Below, piece by piece: positions 60,734 through 64,000 of a stretch of DNA of 64,000 nucleotides. This stretch comes from Thamnaconus septentrionalis (Eukaryota; Chordata; Actinopteri; Tetraodontiformes; Monacanthidae). The notes under the pieces were generated by a model that was not told the DNA's origin, made no database searches, and saw only the letters and a program-made list of their open reading frames with translations. Both the position numbers and the translations under genes were made by a program. The stretch is from the NCBI GenBank assembly GCA_009823395.1, contig CM020503.1, forward strand, positions 5,984,501-6,048,500. The letters are read 5' to 3'. The first letter of the stretch is position 1. The number at the start of each line of letters is the position of its first letter.

Positions 60734-61592
60734 CAGTGATGGGTCGTTCGCCAAGGAACTGGTTCTAGGAGCCGATTCTTTGAAGTGAACGAAGAGAGCC
60801 AGCTCCCGATGGGAATTTTTGTCGTCGTTTTTTTGCAAAAGCCACACGTGATTGGTCAAGATGTGTGGCACCGTCACTCATCTGCGCTGAGCACTTCCCC
60901 CTTAGCGCCAAAGAAGAGAGAGTAAAGCAGAGAGGGATGGAGACACAGGGCTGATAATAGACGTTATGCCAAACATTCCAGAAGTAAACCGGAAAACGGG
61001 TCGCTCCACATCCAGTCGCGGAGTTAGCTGCGATTTAGAACGTGTTTGAGCTGAGATTTAGTGCGATAGGGATCAGGATATCAGGTATAACGGGATAAAC
61101 AAAATTATAAATACCATAATATATCAAACACACGTGCGTGTATGTCATGTCATAGTATTTTTTTAAGCAAACCTTGGCATTTTGTTTTTTGAATGCCATC
61201 TTGGCTAAATGTAATTTTTTGTTTGTTTTTATCTTGTGGCTGTTATCGTCTTGATGTTTTATTGTTGTGTTCTTTCACTTGTACATAGTTGTATTGGGGA
61301 GGGCGCTTCATTGGGTATTTTATATTTATTTTTACAGCAATGTCTGAGTTCCATTTTGAGTGTATAAATGACACACATTTAATACTGTTGATATCATGAA
61401 CAAGAGCCATTCATTTTGAGCTCATCATTTGGTCAGAAAATAATATAAGCAACCAAAATAAATCTAAGGAGCCGCTTGGGCGGCAAAAGAGTCGACTCTT
61501 TATAGTGAGCCAAGCCAAAAGAACAGGCTCTCTTTAAAAAATGAAATAATTAATTAATTAAAAAAAAAAAAAATTTTTAAAACCCATCACTT
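60734..61592. mobile_element. Non-autonomous hAT element with target duplication
   Basis: The left end CAGTGATGGGTCGTTCG and right end ACCCATCACTT (61582-61592) are inverted matches over 10 of 11 bp. Flanking octamers TACTGTGC (60726-60733) and TAATGTAC (61593-61600) agree at six of eight positions, as expected of a hAT 8-bp target duplication. Subterminal GAGCCGATTCTTTGAAGTGA on the left and GAGCCGCTTGGG, AAAGAGTCGACTC on the right are typical of a fish hAT family. The interior of about 860 bp encodes no transposase. Confidence 0.8.
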
Positions 61593-61859
61593 TAATGTAC
61601 AGCAACAACGTCGCATTTTCATCACTTCGCGCCCTCGATGCTTCAGAGGCAGCTGCTGCCCCCCTCTCCCCTCCCTTCCAGAAGCTGCGGGACAACAAGG
61701 CGGGCAACGGCGACACCTATTGGTGATCCCCGGACATGGTTGGGGCGAGCGCGAGGGGTTGGGGCGCCGCGGTGCGGAAGGATGTATGAGATGAATAACC
61801 AGTGATATTGAGTGCATTCATCACCCGCTGACAGTAAATTCACAGAGAGAAAATTGACA

Positions 61860-62110
61860 TTAGCTCATAAACATCTATCACAGGGGCCGCGCGGCTCGGG
61901 CGACACGCGCGCCGAGAGGAGAAGGCACGGCAGATGGATCAGGAGCAGCGGAGCGGGAGGGAGATACATTATGAAATTTTCTGCGCACGCACACATGCAC
62001 GCACGCACACTTTCTCCCGCCACCCTACTTCCGCGTTTCCCGTTCCCGCCCGCCTCGTGCGCGCGGCGCTACTCCCGACGAGTGAGCGCGGAGCCGCTCT
62101 TTTACATGTC
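61860..62110. other. CpG-rich patch
   Basis: About 250 bp with dense CG (GGGCCGCGCGGCTCGGGCGA near the left, CGCCTCGTGCGCGCGGCGCT near the right). It could be a small CpG island. No TATA box or exon is evident. Confidence 0.35.
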
Positions 62111-62259
62111 CACTTAAGCAATTCTCCTCCCTAATTGGTTAATGGAGGGCAGATGGGTTGGGTGTAAAGGGCGATCCCAGGAGCATCTGAGGCCTGCTGC
62201 ATGCCCACTGGACTGGAAGGGAGCCAAAATGTAGTCTCCACCAGGCTCCCCCCACTCCA

Positions 62260-62284
62260 ACACACACACACACACACACACACA
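62260..62284. repeat. (CA)n microsatellite
   Basis: Twelve CA units. Confidence 0.94.
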
Positions 62285-62818
62285 TGCACGCACTCGTGCA
62301 GCTCCACTCAACTGGAGAGGATCCAAGATGGATGCCTGCGGGGCTGCGCTGCCGTGAAACTTACACCATTGTGGGTGAAATGTGATAGAGTGGAGCGCTC
62401 ATCCCTCAATATCCACTTTTTAAAAATGCATTCGGAATGATCGAGCCCGGAATTAGTTCAGATGTGATATCGAGACCCAGAGAGGCGGTGGCGGTGTGGA
62501 TCACACACCGGAGGCCCCGACGTGACTTAATAATCTGCGACAAAGACAAAGAAATCACATCACATCAATAATGTATCAAACGCTGATCCATCAGCTCACA
62601 GAACAATTTCCCCCTCCCAAAAAAAACCCCAAACCGCAGCATCATATCAAGCTGCCTGTCCCCTCTCAGGCCCGCGGGGGCAGAAGAAACCCAAAACACA
62701 CTCTGCGGACGGGGGGGAGGAAAAATGGAGCAATTTTTAGAGAGAGTGTCTTGAAGCTCAGTGATCCACAGTGCTTGAGCGTGCAGCCGGCTCCCTGAGG
62801 AGGGAGAAAAGCAGCGCG

Positions 62819-62820
<2 letters not shown>

Positions 62821-62865
<45 letters not shown>
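62821..62865. repeat. (GA)n microsatellite
   Basis: About 22 GA units, followed by a purine-rich tract to about 62960. Confidence 0.96.
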
Positions 62866-62868
<3 letters not shown>

Positions 62869-64000
62869 GGAGGAAGAGAGATGATGGAGGTGGGGGGAAG
62901 AAAAGTGAAGAAAAGCCTGCCAAGGAGAAGAGAGGGAGAAAGTGATGCAGAAAGAAAGCAAAGGCCTCCCGTCCTGGCTTATTATAGCTCGTACTGAAGG
63001 TAATAAACAACAAATAAAGGCGGCACCACCATCACCAGTCATCCACAAGTTGAACCCCAACGTCAAAGCGACATCTCTTTCAGTTTGTCAAGTGGCATTT
63101 ATGTTTTGATGGATCTTTTTCCTCCTAAGTACTCTCAGTGTTTTTTATTGGTACAATGAAGTGCACTCATACTCTGCATGCATCTATTTTAATACCACAC
63201 ATTACATCACATTAGATAAACCACTCAGACCTTTTGGATGCGCTGGTCCTCCGCTCACAGTGTGAGTGTCACTGTATTTGGCGCTGAGGTTCATTTCACA
63301 GCAGTTGATGGTTTACAGCACATCAACATTTCCAGGGTTTTCATGCCTGATGCTTCTCGCACTGTTTGCACTGCTTTACTTTTAGCACGTCTCCTTTTTG
63401 ATGGTGCCGCTGCTGCTCTTATGTCACACTGACTCAAACTGGTTTTAATGATGCCTTCCTTTGGTAGATTGTGTTTTAATTATTTACCTTTTTATTTTTA
63501 TTTCTTCCCTCCTGCACAAGAACAAAGATCGTCAGAAGTCCTCTCCTTCCGTTCCTCCTTCTATTCATGTGGGTGAAATGATCATCAGTGTGCTTGAAAC
63601 TCAGCATTGAAAGGGCGGTGGGGGGCTCACCCATGCAACTCTTCACCAATAGGGGTTGCAGTTTTGCTCTCGGTGGATTCCACCACAAACTGGCTCCCTG
63701 CACGTCCTCAGTGGCCTTTGGTGAGTGGAGCGCTGAACCTCCACTGAGCAAACAAGGATATGAGAGTTAAAAGGGAAGCGTCGAGGCTTGCTGGACAGCG
63801 TCTAATTACAAATTAACACACATTTGTTTTTCTGCTAATTCATTGAGGCTGCCTCTTCAGCAGGCCGGGCTATAATCAGTGTCGAGTGATGTCTGCTTGA
63901 TGCTACTGGAGTCAGCCAGTGCTCATTATGGACACAGAAACATTTGTTTCTCCTGAAGTCTAACAAACTGAAAAACCACACTTAATACATCTCCATATTT

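Larger units (their letters stand above)
61593..64000. other. Non-coding stretch, partly regulatory-looking
   Basis: 61790-61890 (repeat-free, with GATATTGAGTGCATTCATCA) and 62120-62560 (except the CA array) have the texture of conserved regulatory DNA. 61860-62110 is CpG-rich. The end of the window (63070-64000) is unique, AT-richer DNA in which I see nothing specific. Confidence 0.45.

Overview
The window looks like nuclear DNA from a ray-finned fish, most likely a spiny-rayed (percomorph) teleost. Evidence: very dense CA/TG, GA/CT, ATT and CATC simple repeats; tRNA-derived SINEs of fish type; the 3' end of an RTE/Rex3-type LINE; a Tc1-like miniature element; and several non-autonomous hAT, Harbinger-like and TTAA-bounded elements. 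There are no bacterial-style gene arrays, and no open frame resembles a host protein I can name. The species and the neighbouring genes cannot be told from the sequence alone.

I find no convincing protein-coding gene or genuine tRNA, rRNA or microRNA gene in 64 kb. The region reads as intergenic or long-intron DNA. Between the repeats lie stretches that look like slowly evolving regulatory DNA, rich in ATTA-type homeodomain cores and poor in simple repeats (about 10390-12700, 17280-17480, 33050-33260, 36940-37150, 38850-39360, 61790-61890 and 62120-62560). That pattern suits the gene desert around a developmental regulator, but this is inference; cross-species alignment would decide it. Three weak coding candidates are recorded with low confidence: a possible exon at 31401-31501, a minus-strand frame at 25215-25556 and an unusually long open stretch at 17216-18034.

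Layout. 1-9.4 kb: unique DNA with two non-autonomous hAT elements (4248-4737, 6383-6969). 9.4-18.5 kb: a Tc1-like miniature element, a regulatory-looking block, and AT and TG arrays. 18.5-32 kb: a SINE, GA/CT tracts, a CpG-rich patch near 24 kb and an interrupted TTAA-bounded element (26752-27810). 32-46 kb: SINE pieces, regulatory-looking DNA, two copies of a second TTAA-bounded family and the RTE LINE relic. 46-54 kb: G-rich tracts, a nested Harbinger-like insertion (47487-48478) and a third copy of the TTAA family. 54-64 kb: GC-rich DNA, a CATC array of about 0.84 kb, the fourth TTAA-family copy, a hAT element of about 860 bp with a recognisable target duplication, and GA/CA repeats.

The features do not form a pathway. 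The most informative signals are (i) four dispersed copies of one TTAA-bounded miniature family within 26 kb, (ii) one element inserted into a relative of itself, and (iii) the homeodomain-site clusters. I found no evidence of a new multi-gene system.
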